Origin: JAGNRR01 sp965230665
GTDB taxonomy: Bacteria > Bacteroidota > Bacteroidia > Chitinophagales > Chitinophagaceae
DNA length: 64,000 nucleotides
Reading direction: 5' to 3'
Assembly (NCBI GenBank): GCA_965230665.1
Contig: CBDDLM010000004.1
Location: 2,666,001-2,730,000, forward strand
The position numbers were made by a program, and so were the translations under genes. How positions within the stretch are numbered: the stretch's first letter is position 1; every line of letters begins with the position of its first letter. Below, one piece after another: positions 51,732-60,595 of the stretch. The notes beneath the pieces are model-generated. The model made no database searches, had not been told where the DNA came from, and saw only the letters and a program-made list of their open reading frames with translations.

Positions 51732-52055
51732 ATGAATGTAGAGAACATACAAAGCCAAATGAAGAAAGGGGTGCTCGAGTTTTGCATTCTAACTATAATA
51801 GATCGAGGGGAAGTGTATCCCGCGGATATTGTAGAGGAACTAAAAATCAAGGGCATGCCCGTATTGGAGGGTACACTTTACCCTTTACTCACTCGTTTGA
51901 AAAAAGCGGGTTATCTAGATTATCGATGGGTGGAAAGCACAGGTGGACCACCAAGAAAGTATTTTTCCATGAATGCAGAAGGTAAGAAGTTCTATGAGGT
52001 TCTTGAGAATACCTGGAATGAATTAGCGGAAGCCGTAAACAGAATAACTAAATAA
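51732..52055 (+). CDS. PadR-family transcriptional regulator
   Basis: 107 residues from ATG 51732; a frame from 51684 would include the promoter. Winged helix: MKKGVLEFCILTIIDRGEVY, VLEGTLYPLLTRLKKAGYLD, GPPRKYFSMNAEGKKF; then a C-terminal dimerisation helix. Lies 20 nt before the PspC gene. In this phylum small PadR proteins often pair with PspC-domain genes, presumably controlling the envelope-stress response. Confidence 0.93.
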   Translation: MNVENIQSQMKKGVLEFCILTIIDRGEVYPADIVEELKIKGMPVLEGTLYPLLTRLKKAGYLDYRWVESTGGPPRKYFSMNAEGKKFYEVLENTWNELAEAVNRITK

Positions 52056-52075
52056 GAAAACATAAAATAATAGAC

Positions 52076-54010
52076 ATGAACATTTTAGACATTAAATATT
52101 GTGCTCAAGATTTACGCTTTGAAGAAGACGCGTACAAGATTTTTGAAGCGTATGAACAGGAGCTTAAAGAGTACTTCTTAGAGCAGGTTGATGGCGCAGA
52201 AATATTTGAAGACTTGAAACTTCGAATCTGTGAGATGTTACAGTCCAAGATGAAGTTCTCGGGTGAAGCAATAAGCGTAGAAGACATAGAAGATATAAAA
52301 AAGAGTATCGGTTATGTAAAACAGTTAGAAGAAGATTTAGACGATGATGAAACTACATATCAGAAAACGCAGCCGTCGTATACAGACAGAAAATTATATC
52401 GGAATGAAAATGAAAAAATGATAGCTGGTGTTTGCGGTGGTTTGGGGAACTATTTCTCAATAGATCCTTTGGCATTTCGTTTATTATTTGTACTCATGCT
52501 TGTTATGTCCAAAGGTTTCGGGTTATTGGCCTATATTATTCTATGGGTAGTATTAAAACCAAAGGCCTTACCTGCAAATTTAAGCAAGCGACTATTTCGC
52601 AATGGAGGGAATAAGGTAATTGCCGGAGTTTGTGGTGGTTTGGCATCGTTCTTTAAAACTGAGGCTTGGATTGTGCGCGTCATATTTTTGAGTCCATTAA
52701 TCTTAAACATAACTGCCCATGGTATATTTGATTTTGGGTTTTCCTTTTTTCATGGAAGCGCCGTTGGATTCTCAATAATAAGTTATATCATTTTATGGAT
52801 TACGACTAAAGAGTCCGAAACCCCTTCTGAGGAACTATTATCAAGGGGAGAAGATATTAATATTAATAGTATCAGCGAGGAGTCAGAAAAGGTGCATACG
52901 AACCCAAATACGAACTCAGGATTCAATAATTTTTTAAGAATTGTTGCTTTTATTGTGATTGCTTTCGCCCTATTATTTATTTTCTTCTTGTTGGTGATGC
53001 TCATATTTGGTTCAGTATTTATGATGCCACTTACTAGTGCAGTGCTTTTTACACCTTTAATGAAATGGTTGGGCGCCTTAAGTATTGTTTTCTTTGTAGT
53101 ACTACCACTAATTGGGTTTGCTACTTGGGCAATAAGACGAATTGCAGGTTATAAGGGGCCAAACAAACCACTGCGCATGAGTTTTGGAGGGTTATGGGCC
53201 TTAGGTTTTACTTCGGCAATTATTCTTGGTTTTTTAATCTTCTCTGAGATGCACGCCGATGCGACAATTTCGGAGCAAATTAACTTACCCGTACAAGGAG
53301 ATACCCTCTATGTTGAAAATCTAAATCAAGGGGAGTTCCCAGAGAAGGTAACCTTTACAAACTCAATACTAGAACATTTTTACAGTAGAGAAAGTGTCGA
53401 ACAACGATCAAGGATTGTTTCATTTAAACAGCGTGTTTCACAGGATACAAATTTTCATATCGAAATAAAAAAATCAGCTCAAGGTAAAGGTGAAAAGGGG
53501 GCAGTAGCAAACGCAAGGTTGGCGAGTTATAGACATGAATTTAGGGACAATAGGTTGTATGTTACGAAGTACGTCAGTATACCCAATAATGAACCTTTTC
53601 GGTTTCAGCATGCTGATATTATTATCTATGTTCCTAAAGGAAAAACATTACTATCAGATCCAAACATTTTAAAATCAAGGAGAGTAAAACATTATCGGGT
53701 TAGAACCAATTGGGATAATCTAGACCAGCGTAAGAAAAGAGAAATAAGTGAGGAAGTGGAAGAGGTAATGGAAGAGGTAGAAGAGGCAATAGAAGAGATA
53801 GGAGATGCAATAGAAGATGTTGGGGTTTCGGTTTCTGTAGAGCAATCTAGAACCAATGAGGAATTCGTTGAGGATACGGAGTTTGAACGTGCAGAAAAAG
53901 AAGCCGAGGCTAATATTCGTATTGAAAAACAAAAACTCCGTTTAAAGAAAGAACAACTTAGATTAGAGAAATTGGAGCAAGAGCTAAAGGCAAGAAAAAG
54001 CAAGAAATAG
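52076..54010 (+). CDS. Double PspC-domain membrane protein
   Basis: 644 residues. N-terminal helical part (1-105) without signal; two PspC domains at about 107-160 (NEKMIAGVCGGLGNYFSIDP) and 172-245 (GNKVIAGVCGGLASFFKTEA) with membrane helices; further membrane helices at about 285-385; a C-terminal soluble beta region (about 395-545) and an acidic then basic coiled coil (about 550-644: EEVEEVMEEVEEAIEEIGDA, KQKLRLKKEQLRLEKLEQEL). PspC is a toxin-like membrane sensor of phage-shock responses. Operon with padR. Confidence 0.9.
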   Translation: MNILDIKYCAQDLRFEEDAYKIFEAYEQELKEYFLEQVDGAEIFEDLKLRICEMLQSKMKFSGEAISVEDIEDIKKSIGYVKQLEEDLDDDETTYQKTQPSYTDRKLYRNENEKMIAGVCGGLGNYFSIDPLAFRLLFVLMLVMSKGFGLLAYIILWVVLKPKALPANLSKRLFRNGGNKVIAGVCGGLASFFKTEAWIVRVIFLSPLILNITAHGIFDFGFSFFHGSAVGFSIISYIILWITTKESETPSEELLSRGEDININSISEESEKVHTNPNTNSGFNNFLRIVAFIVIAFALLFIFFLLVMLIFGSVFMMPLTSAVLFTPLMKWLGALSIVFFVVLPLIGFATWAIRRIAGYKGPNKPLRMSFGGLWALGFTSAIILGFLIFSEMHADATISEQINLPVQGDTLYVENLNQGEFPEKVTFTNSILEHFYSRESVEQRSRIVSFKQRVSQDTNFHIEIKKSAQGKGEKGAVANARLASYRHEFRDNRLYVTKYVSIPNNEPFRFQHADIIIYVPKGKTLLSDPNILKSRRVKHYRVRTNWDNLDQRKKREISEEVEEVMEEVEEAIEEIGDAIEDVGVSVSVEQSRTNEEFVEDTEFERAEKEAEANIRIEKQKLRLKKEQLRLEKLEQELKARKSKK

Positions 54011-54085
54011 TATTGGTAACTATTTGGTAATGCAAGAGTTTTTAAAGATCTGTAGGGAGTAGTAGCTTTGTGCCAAAATACCGTT

Positions 54086-54754
54086 ATGGTTAAGGCAAAG
54101 GTACTTTTGGTGGATGACGAGCAGGATATATTGGATATTCTATCCTTTAATCTACAGAAAGAAAACTATGATGTAAGTACTGCTACTAATGGCGATGAAG
54201 CAATAGAAAAAGCCAAACAGATTATTCCAGATCTAATCGTTTTAGATAGAATGATGCCATTTAAAAATGGTGTAGAAGCCTGTAGGGAGTTAAGAACAAT
54301 TCCTGAGTTAAAGGATACTGCTATAATTTTTCTCACCGCATTGGCTGATGAAGAGAATGAGATTTTTGGGTTAGAAGTAGGAGCAGATGATTACATTTCT
54401 AAGCCTATTAAACCAAAATTGTTTATTTCAAAAGTAAAAGCAACATTACGACGACTGAACAGTAAGTCGGACTTGATTGTTCATGGTGATTTTGAAATAG
54501 ATCGAGAAAAGTTCATAGTTCGTCATAAAGAGGAGGAAGTATCCCTACCAAGAAAAGAATTTGAGTTATTGGCACTATTAGCCTCTAAACCAGGAAAAGT
54601 TTTTTTACGTCAAGATATTTTGAATAAGGTATGGGGTAGTGATGTGATTGTTGGAGATAGAACTATTGATGTTCATGTGCGTAAGATCCGTAAGAAACTT
54701 GATAGTGATTTTATTCATACTGTAAAAGGTGTGGGGTATAAGTTTGAAATATAA
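54086..54754 (+). CDS. OmpR/PhoB-type response regulator
   Basis: 222 residues from ATG 54086. Receiver domain with DDE (10-12), phospho-acceptor Asp54 (LIVLDRMMP), Lys near 109 (YISKPIKP) and a C-terminal winged helix (SLPRKEFELLALLASKPGKV, RTIDVHVRKIRKKLDSDFIH). The -7 box TAGCTTTG is at 54063-54070, 15 nt upstream. Pairs with the kinase gene 23 nt downstream; target genes unknown. Confidence 0.94.
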   Translation: MVKAKVLLVDDEQDILDILSFNLQKENYDVSTATNGDEAIEKAKQIIPDLIVLDRMMPFKNGVEACRELRTIPELKDTAIIFLTALADEENEIFGLEVGADDYISKPIKPKLFISKVKATLRRLNSKSDLIVHGDFEIDREKFIVRHKEEEVSLPRKEFELLALLASKPGKVFLRQDILNKVWGSDVIVGDRTIDVHVRKIRKKLDSDFIHTVKGVGYKFEI

Positions 54755-54764
54755 ACTGAACTGT

Positions 54765-54772
54765 TACTTTTG
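54765..54772 (+). promoter_or_regulatory. -7 box TACTTTTG for the histidine kinase
   Basis: Exact TAnnTTTG match, 5 nt before the GTG start, so the kinase can be transcribed apart from the regulator. Confidence 0.65.
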
Positions 54773-54777
54773 AATTT

Positions 54778-55812
54778 GTGCAATTGGGTAGTAAAAACCT
54801 TTCTTATAAACAATTATCTCGAATAGCAGCAGCTGGTGTTTCTCTTTTTGCTGCATTGTTTATATGGGTAATTACGGCAAAGTGGTATTACGCACTAGCC
54901 ATTTTCATGGGCCTTTTTATATTTTCTTACTACCTCTTGTCTTATATTTTTGATCGTTTTATTTATCGTAAAATTAAAGTAATCTATAAATTGATCTCAA
55001 AGGAAAAAGCAACGATAAGGCTTGAAGCAGAGACATTCGAAAAAACAATAGATGACGTAAAAGAAGATGTAGAGAAGTGGGCCGTTGAGAAGCGAGGAGA
55101 GATCACACGTTTACAGAATAATGAATCTTTTAGAAAGGAGTTTTTAATGAACTTAGCGCATGAGCTAAGAACACCAATATTTTCAATACAGGGTTATATT
55201 GCTACCCTGCTAGATGGAGAAATAGATAATCCTGCCGTAAATGTTCGTTTTCTTGAAAGTGCTGCTCGAAGTACTGATCGATTAAGTGGTTTAGTAGATG
55301 ACCTTAGAGAAATTTCTCATTATGAGAGCCAACAAATTAGGCTTGAGAAAAGCGATTTTAGTATTCAGAAGAAACTAAAGAAAGTGTTTAGTGAGCTTCA
55401 GCCATTAGCTAGTGAAAAGGATATTACACTGGGCATCAAAAAGGGATGTGAAGGTGATTTTATGCTTTGGGCAGATAAAGACCGTGTTGAGCAAGTGTTA
55501 ACCAATCTAGTTCAAAACGCAATAAAGTACGGTAAAAAGGGGGGGCAGGTCTTAGCAGGTGTTTACTTAGTTGGAAGAAAACAGGTCCTTATTGAAATAG
55601 CCGATGATGGAATTGGGATGACACCTGATCAAAGCATTAGAGCATTTGAACGTTTTTTTAGAACAGACGAAGCAAGAGCTTTAGATAAACATGGAAATGG
55701 GCTCGGGCTTGCAATTGTAAAACATATTATCGAAGCACATGGACATACTATAAATTGTCGTAGCGAACACGGGGTGGGGACTACCTTTAGTTTTACATTA
55801 GACCAAGATTAG
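54778..55812 (+). CDS. Sensor histidine kinase (PhoR-like)
   Basis: 344 residues, GTG start. Two membrane helices (about 14-33, 38-58) with almost no periplasmic loop, a short coiled linker, HisKA with His128 (LMNLAHELRTPIFSIQGYIA) and HATPase (LTNLVQNAIKYG, IADDGIGM, HGNGLGLAIVKHI). Lack of a sensing loop suggests sensing within the membrane or via a partner. Cognate to the response regulator just upstream. Shares a TTAG stop overlap with the convergent TPR gene. Confidence 0.94.
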   Translation: MQLGSKNLSYKQLSRIAAAGVSLFAALFIWVITAKWYYALAIFMGLFIFSYYLLSYIFDRFIYRKIKVIYKLISKEKATIRLEAETFEKTIDDVKEDVEKWAVEKRGEITRLQNNESFRKEFLMNLAHELRTPIFSIQGYIATLLDGEIDNPAVNVRFLESAARSTDRLSGLVDDLREISHYESQQIRLEKSDFSIQKKLKKVFSELQPLASEKDITLGIKKGCEGDFMLWADKDRVEQVLTNLVQNAIKYGKKGGQVLAGVYLVGRKQVLIEIADDGIGMTPDQSIRAFERFFRTDEARALDKHGNGLGLAIVKHIIEAHGHTINCRSEHGVGTTFSFTLDQD

Positions 55813-56816
55813 AATCGACTCTTAGTATATCGCAAACTTTTTAAAGAAGGCTTCATAGCAAAAGCTTTTCCAAAATACGTTTCAGCTTTACTTGTTTTTC
55901 CTTCCTTGTAATAGGTCATTCCATAGGCATACATAAGGTCACCGTCTTTTGGGTTTGACTTCTGTAACTCTGCAATAACAGCACGGGCGTTTTTGAATTT
56001 TCCAAGACGATTATAACAATCAGCTACATCTAAATTTAAGTGCTTGTCGTAAGGGGCACTTTCTTTAGCTTCTAGATAGAATTTTAAGGCTGGTTCGTAA
56101 GCCTTTAAAGTAAAAAATCCAAGCGCGATATTCTCGTTAATAATTCTATTATTATAGAAACCGAGCTCTTTAGATTTAAGGTAAGCTCTAGTAGCTAATT
56201 TGAACTGACCTCCACTATAGAGTGCATTGCCATATTCATAATAAAGTGTCGCACTTGGTTTCTCTTTTAAATCTATCAACTTAGCAAAATACTCGGATGC
56301 CGAAGCATAGTTACTCATTTTTTCATACGATTTGGCTATCTTGTGTATTGTGTATTCATTCTCGGGTTGAATTTTCTTGTACATTGCAATAGCCTTAGGG
56401 AAGTGTTTTATAAAATAGAACGCATCACCTAGTGCTATTTGCTCTTCGTAATCAGTTGGGTTTAATTTCATAGCACGCTCTGCGTATTCTACACCTTTCA
56501 TTTTCTTCGAACTAAAACTGTACATTTTAGCTAAACGAATGAGAACCTGAACATTTTTTGGTTCTTCTACTATAATTTCTTCATAAACCGGTAAGGCCTT
56601 CACATACTTACGAAGTTGATAAGCTGCGTTTGCATACTCTTTGGTAATTTTTCTATCCTCTGGATTGGCTTCTTTGGCTTTTTCGAAATGCTTTAAGGCC
56701 TCTACAAAATTCCCTTTTTCCTTCCATTTAAGTCCTTCTTCAAAACTCGAAGAATAGGCAGTAAAAATCGTTGAAAGTATCAAGATAGGAAGGAGAATAG
56801 CAGAATTTCTAAGCAT
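55809..56816 (-). CDS. Secreted TPR protein
   Basis: 335 residues from ATG 56816. Signal peptide MLRNSAILLPILILSTIFTA, then at least eight TPR-like helical pairs (GNFVEALKHFEKAKEANPED, YAERAMKLNPTDYEEQIALG, YASASEYFAKLIDLKEKPSA, CYNRLGKFKNARAVIAELQK). Possibly an OmpA-family-associated or T9SS accessory scaffold, but partner unknown. An ATG at 56852 precedes the signal peptide. Confidence 0.85.
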   Translation of the reverse strand: MLRNSAILLPILILSTIFTAYSSSFEEGLKWKEKGNFVEALKHFEKAKEANPEDRKITKEYANAAYQLRKYVKALPVYEEIIVEEPKNVQVLIRLAKMYSFSSKKMKGVEYAERAMKLNPTDYEEQIALGDAFYFIKHFPKAIAMYKKIQPENEYTIHKIAKSYEKMSNYASASEYFAKLIDLKEKPSATLYYEYGNALYSGGQFKLATRAYLKSKELGFYNNRIINENIALGFFTLKAYEPALKFYLEAKESAPYDKHLNLDVADCYNRLGKFKNARAVIAELQKSNPKDGDLMYAYGMTYYKEGKTSKAETYFGKAFAMKPSLKSLRYTKSRF

Positions 56817-56870
56817 AACGTTTTTTTTCAGTAAAACTAGTCCAAACATCATGCCAATACATTCATATTA

Positions 56871-57275
56871 TTACGTATGTGTATATAAAAAAAGTATTAT
56901 ATGATTGATATCTTTCTCGGTCAAACCGACAAAAGGTGGCATTTGGGCCTTGCCCTTCCATTTTTGATAGATTTTACGAGAACGTTCACTTTCCTGCATG
57001 GCACTTGGCGCGTTTTTGATATACCTATTTAAAACGTTCTTATCTGGCCAATGAATCTTAATATTTTGCAGAACCGGTGCCATACCCGTAGGAACTTCAG
57101 GATTCAATGAGTGACAAACCTTACAGTTGCTACTAAAGAGTTGTTGCCCATGCTGAATACTCTGTTCTTGGGTTAAATGGTCTGTTTTTAAACCATGAGC
57201 CTTATCATTAGTGGTTTGGTCACTACAAGCATATAAAAACAGCATCAGGAAAAAGGACAGGTAAATTCGCTTCAT
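56871..57275 (-). CDS. Cytochrome c lipoprotein
   Basis: 134 residues. Lipoprotein signal ending LYAC (Cys17). One haem motif CKVCH (51-55), with Met candidates in KAQMPPF (sixth ligand) and GMAPVLQ. Class I, periplasm-facing and membrane-tethered. Electron partner unknown. Its ATG overlaps the lepB stop by one base, so the two are coupled. Confidence 0.9.
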   Translation of the reverse strand: MKRIYLSFFLMLFLYACSDQTTNDKAHGLKTDHLTQEQSIQHGQQLFSSNCKVCHSLNPEVPTGMAPVLQNIKIHWPDKNVLNRYIKNAPSAMQESERSRKIYQKWKGKAQMPPFVGLTEKDINHIILFLYTHT

Positions 57276-58402
57276 TATTTCTCTAGTGCTTTGATTCCGC
57301 GGCCAATTCTACTCCAGCGGATTCCTTTTTTTCCATAACTAAACCAGATAAACCAAGCTTTTCCAACTATGTGGTTTTCTGGAACAAATCCCCAATATCT
57401 TGAGTCCAAAGAGTTATGCCTGTTATCACCCATCATCCAATAATAATTCATGGCGAAAGTATATGAGTTTGCTACTTTACCATCAATTAATATTTGATTG
57501 GAGTCAATTTGCAACGTGTGTCCTTCATAGTCGGTAATAATGGTTTTATAAAGCGCAATGGATTGCGGAGAGAGTGGAATACTTGCGCCTTTTTTGGGAA
57601 CATAAATTGGACCATAATTATCTCGATTAAACTTAAAATGGGTAGTATCAAAAGGGAAGCAGCTCGGTTCAGGAATATCAGGTGCTGTATTCATTGCAAT
57701 CTCGGTTTCAAGTGTTACGATTACATTGGGTAATTGTTTGATCTGCGCTACATTTTCGGCAGTTAGGGAGTAGTATCCTTGCACTGGGTTATTGTAACGG
57801 TCTGTATTCGGGTATACATCAAATTCCTCCAAAAGCTCAGAGTTTACAGCCCCACCCGATGTTGTTGTGACCCAATAGTTATATTGTTTATAACGAGGAG
57901 TATATCCTTTTTTACCGTCGATATAAATTACTTTATCGCGAACTTCTAAAGAATCACCAGGAATGCCAACACAACGCTTAATATAATTATCTTTTTTGTC
58001 AATGGGACGAGAGTTATTCCAAACAGTATCCTTTGGGTAATTAAAGACGACATCATCATAACGCTTAATCTCTCCAAATCCAGGAAGACGTTTATAGTCC
58101 CATTTAATCGCTTCGCTATAAGATTTGCCACCGATCAAGGGCATAACATTGTGTACAAAGGGAAAGGAAAGTGGTGTCATTGGAATACGAGCACCATAAT
58201 GCATTTTACTTACAAAAAGGTAGTCATTTACCATTAAAGACTTCTCCATTGAAGGAGTTGGGATGGTATAAGCTTCAAAGAGAAACGTTCTGATTAAGGT
58301 TGCAGCGACAACTGCAAAAATTCCTGCATCGAGCCATTCTCTTAAAACGGATTTTTTCTTTTTATTCTCTTTGTCTTTTTTCTTCCAAAATCGGAGATTC
58401 AT
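57275..58402 (-). CDS. lepB: Signal peptidase I
   Basis: 375 residues. Basic start, one membrane anchor (about 25-42), catalytic Ser51 (TIPTPSMEKSL) and Lys142 (DNYIKRCVGIPGDSLEV), and MMGDNRHNSLDSRYWGFV near the C-terminus. A long insertion between boxes (about 155-295), typical of Bacteroidota LepB. Cleaves signal peptides of exported proteins, including the many seen here. -7 box TACATTTG lies 19 nt upstream. Confidence 0.96.
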   Translation of the reverse strand: MNLRFWKKKDKENKKKKSVLREWLDAGIFAVVAATLIRTFLFEAYTIPTPSMEKSLMVNDYLFVSKMHYGARIPMTPLSFPFVHNVMPLIGGKSYSEAIKWDYKRLPGFGEIKRYDDVVFNYPKDTVWNNSRPIDKKDNYIKRCVGIPGDSLEVRDKVIYIDGKKGYTPRYKQYNYWVTTTSGGAVNSELLEEFDVYPNTDRYNNPVQGYYSLTAENVAQIKQLPNVIVTLETEIAMNTAPDIPEPSCFPFDTTHFKFNRDNYGPIYVPKKGASIPLSPQSIALYKTIITDYEGHTLQIDSNQILIDGKVANSYTFAMNYYWMMGDNRHNSLDSRYWGFVPENHIVGKAWFIWFSYGKKGIRWSRIGRGIKALEK

Positions 58403-58421
58403 AATTTGAAAATTTGTTTAT

Positions 58422-58429
58422 CAAATGTA
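58422..58429 (-). promoter_or_regulatory. -7 box TACATTTG for lepB
   Basis: Exact TAnnTTTG on the minus strand, 19 nt before ATG 58402. The remaining gap to priA holds nothing else I can name. Confidence 0.62.
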
Positions 58430-58544
58430 GGCCTATAGAATCATAATAAGTTCTTAAATAGGGTGTAAATGGGAACAGAAGGGGTTGTATAGGCTCAGCA
58501 GCATTATGAGCGGCAAATGGGTGTGTAAAAGCAAATATGAGAGA

Positions 58545-60581
58545 TTACGGATCTACATCTATAATGACTCGTATACGACTATAATGTTTAGCACTCGTGA
58601 GTGCTTGAACGGCTTTATAAATATTGTGTTTAATTTCTTTAATCAATCTAAGATTATTAGGAAGCTTAATAAGAATCTCTTGTAGGTATTGATTCCGAAT
58701 TCTTGATATAGGAGGTTCGGCAGGTCCAATCAAGTGCACGTTATCCATTATGCTTAGTTTAGAAACGAGTTCTAATCCAGCTTTGGCGGTATGTTCTTTT
58801 TCTTTATGCTTTAACGTTAATCGAATCAGTTTACAAAACGGAGGATATACAAAATCATGTCGGTGCTGTTGTTCTAAAGCATAAAAATGCTCATAGTTAT
58901 GTTCTTGAACAAGCTTAATAATGGGGTGTTCGGCCCTATGAGTTTGTATCAGAACCTGCCCTAAGCTATCCTTTCTTCCGGCCCGTCCACTCACTTGTTC
59001 TAACAGTTGAAAAACACGTTCATTCACTCTGAAATCAGGAAATGAAAGCAGACTATCTGCACTCAGGACACCAACTAAATTTACATGTTCAAAATCTAAA
59101 CCCTTTACGACCATTTGAGTGCCAACTAAAATGTCAATCTGTCGATGCTCAAATCGGGTAATAAGCTCTTTGAATTTGTTTTTTTGTTTAAGGGCATCCC
59201 AATCGAATCGGGCAACTCTAGCATTAGGAAATTGTTGTTTGATTTCTTCTTCGATCTTTTCGGTGCCAAAGCTTTTTGTTATGACCTGATTACTGTTACA
59301 AGTAGGACATACGACTACATAAGGATATACAGTACCGCAGTAATGACAATGTAACTTATCAGTCTGTTTATGGTAGGTTAAAGAGACATCACAATGATCA
59401 CAATGAGGAACATAACCACAAGATTGACATAAGATAAAGGGCGAGTACCCTCTTCTGTTCTGAAACAAAATAATCTGTTTGCGTTCTTGAAGTGAAGCTT
59501 TCATTTCGCTCAACAACCGTCTTGAAAATAAACCCTTCATTGCTTTGTCCTCATAGGCCTTTTTTAAGTCTATAATTTCAACTTTGGGCATTTTGCCTTT
59601 TCCAAACCGTTCCTTTAATTCTACCAACGCATACTTTTTTTGTGATGCATTAAAATAGGAGATAACAGAAGGGGTGGCACTTCCCAATAGAATGTTTGCG
59701 TTCATTTTTTTTGCCAATACAAGGGCAGTGTCACGTGCATTGTAGCGTGGAGCTGGCTCCACTTGTTTAAACGATGTATCATGCTCTTCATCTACGATGA
59801 TAAGACCGAGGTCTTTAAAAGGAAGAAGTAGGGAAGAGCGAGCGCCTAATATAATTTTACATTCACCATTCAAAGTCTTTTGCCAAATCTCTACTCGTTC
59901 TTGATTTCCGAATCTAGAATGATAGATTCCAATTTGTTCGCCAAATTTTGCTTGCAATCGTTTAATAATTTGAGCCGTCAGGGCAATCTCAGGTAATAAG
60001 TAAAGAATTTGTTTACCTGCCGCCAAGGTTTTTTCTATGAGTTTAAAGTAGATATGCGTTTTGCCGCTACCCGTTACTCCCTTTAACAGAACAGTTCTTT
60101 GTTCGTTGAAGTGAGCATAGACTTCGTCAAGAGCAGCCTCTTGTTTGGAACTTAAGGTGATTTCTTTATCGATATTATTCTTAGAGAAGTGTATTCGATC
60201 GGTTCGCATTTTTTCAATGCGTAGAACACCTTTTTGAACGAGTGTTTTAAGTTGGGTACTTGAAGATTTTGATTTTTGGAGAAGTTCTTTTTGAAAAACA
60301 AGTTCTTCTGTTGCTGCCAAATGAAGGAACTGCAAGATAATATTCTGTTGTTTAGGCGCACGATCAAGACGATTTAATAATTCTTGCAAAGCGTCGTTTG
60401 ACTCATATCCATCTTCTAAGAACACGATATTCTCATACTTAGGAATATAACGATCTTTTAATTCTTGTTCAACATGAATATATCCCTTGTCAAGTAAGTT
60501 GGATATAACCTTACGAGCGGATGCTTGTGGGAAAATTTTTTGAATCTCACTAAGCTTAAATCCTTGCTCTTTTTTCGACAT
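58545..60581 (-). CDS. priA: Primosomal helicase PriA lacking the N-terminal 3'-end-binding domain
   Basis: 678 residues. Restarts stalled replication forks. Visible: winged-helix part (9-45), Walker A GVTGSGKT (168-175), DEEH box (264-267), zinc-binding Cys cluster (CQSCGYVPHCDHCDVS, CHYCGTVYPYVVVCPTCNSN), helicase motif GTQMVVKGLDFEHVN, SGRAGRKD. Bacteroidota homologs usually start with about 130 residues of the 3'BD and run to about 815; here the frame begins directly at the winged helix and mqnE ends 14 nt upstream. A -7 box (TATCTTTG) is 5 nt before the ATG, so the short start looks real. Confidence 0.9.
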   Translation of the reverse strand: MSKKEQGFKLSEIQKIFPQASARKVISNLLDKGYIHVEQELKDRYIPKYENIVFLEDGYESNDALQELLNRLDRAPKQQNIILQFLHLAATEELVFQKELLQKSKSSSTQLKTLVQKGVLRIEKMRTDRIHFSKNNIDKEITLSSKQEAALDEVYAHFNEQRTVLLKGVTGSGKTHIYFKLIEKTLAAGKQILYLLPEIALTAQIIKRLQAKFGEQIGIYHSRFGNQERVEIWQKTLNGECKIILGARSSLLLPFKDLGLIIVDEEHDTSFKQVEPAPRYNARDTALVLAKKMNANILLGSATPSVISYFNASQKKYALVELKERFGKGKMPKVEIIDLKKAYEDKAMKGLFSRRLLSEMKASLQERKQIILFQNRRGYSPFILCQSCGYVPHCDHCDVSLTYHKQTDKLHCHYCGTVYPYVVVCPTCNSNQVITKSFGTEKIEEEIKQQFPNARVARFDWDALKQKNKFKELITRFEHRQIDILVGTQMVVKGLDFEHVNLVGVLSADSLLSFPDFRVNERVFQLLEQVSGRAGRKDSLGQVLIQTHRAEHPIIKLVQEHNYEHFYALEQQHRHDFVYPPFCKLIRLTLKHKEKEHTAKAGLELVSKLSIMDNVHLIGPAEPPISRIRNQYLQEILIKLPNNLRLIKEIKHNIYKAVQALTSAKHYSRIRVIIDVDP

Positions 60582-60586
60582 TCAAC

Positions 60587-60594
60587 CAAAGATA
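60587..60594 (-). promoter_or_regulatory. -7 box TATCTTTG for priA
   Basis: Exact TAnnTTTG on the minus strand, 5 nt before ATG 60581, in the 14-nt gap after the mqnE stop. Confidence 0.6.
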
Positions 60595-60595
60595 G

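Noticed and set aside
53692..54003. Minus-strand Ser-rich ORF opposite the PspC coiled coil
   Set aside because: It is the shadow of the acidic/basic repeat codons on the plus strand; no start signal or family.
58431..58494. GCCTATA ... TATAGGC inverted arms after lepB
   Set aside because: Arms are 50 nt apart with no T tract; no evidence for a structure or attachment site.
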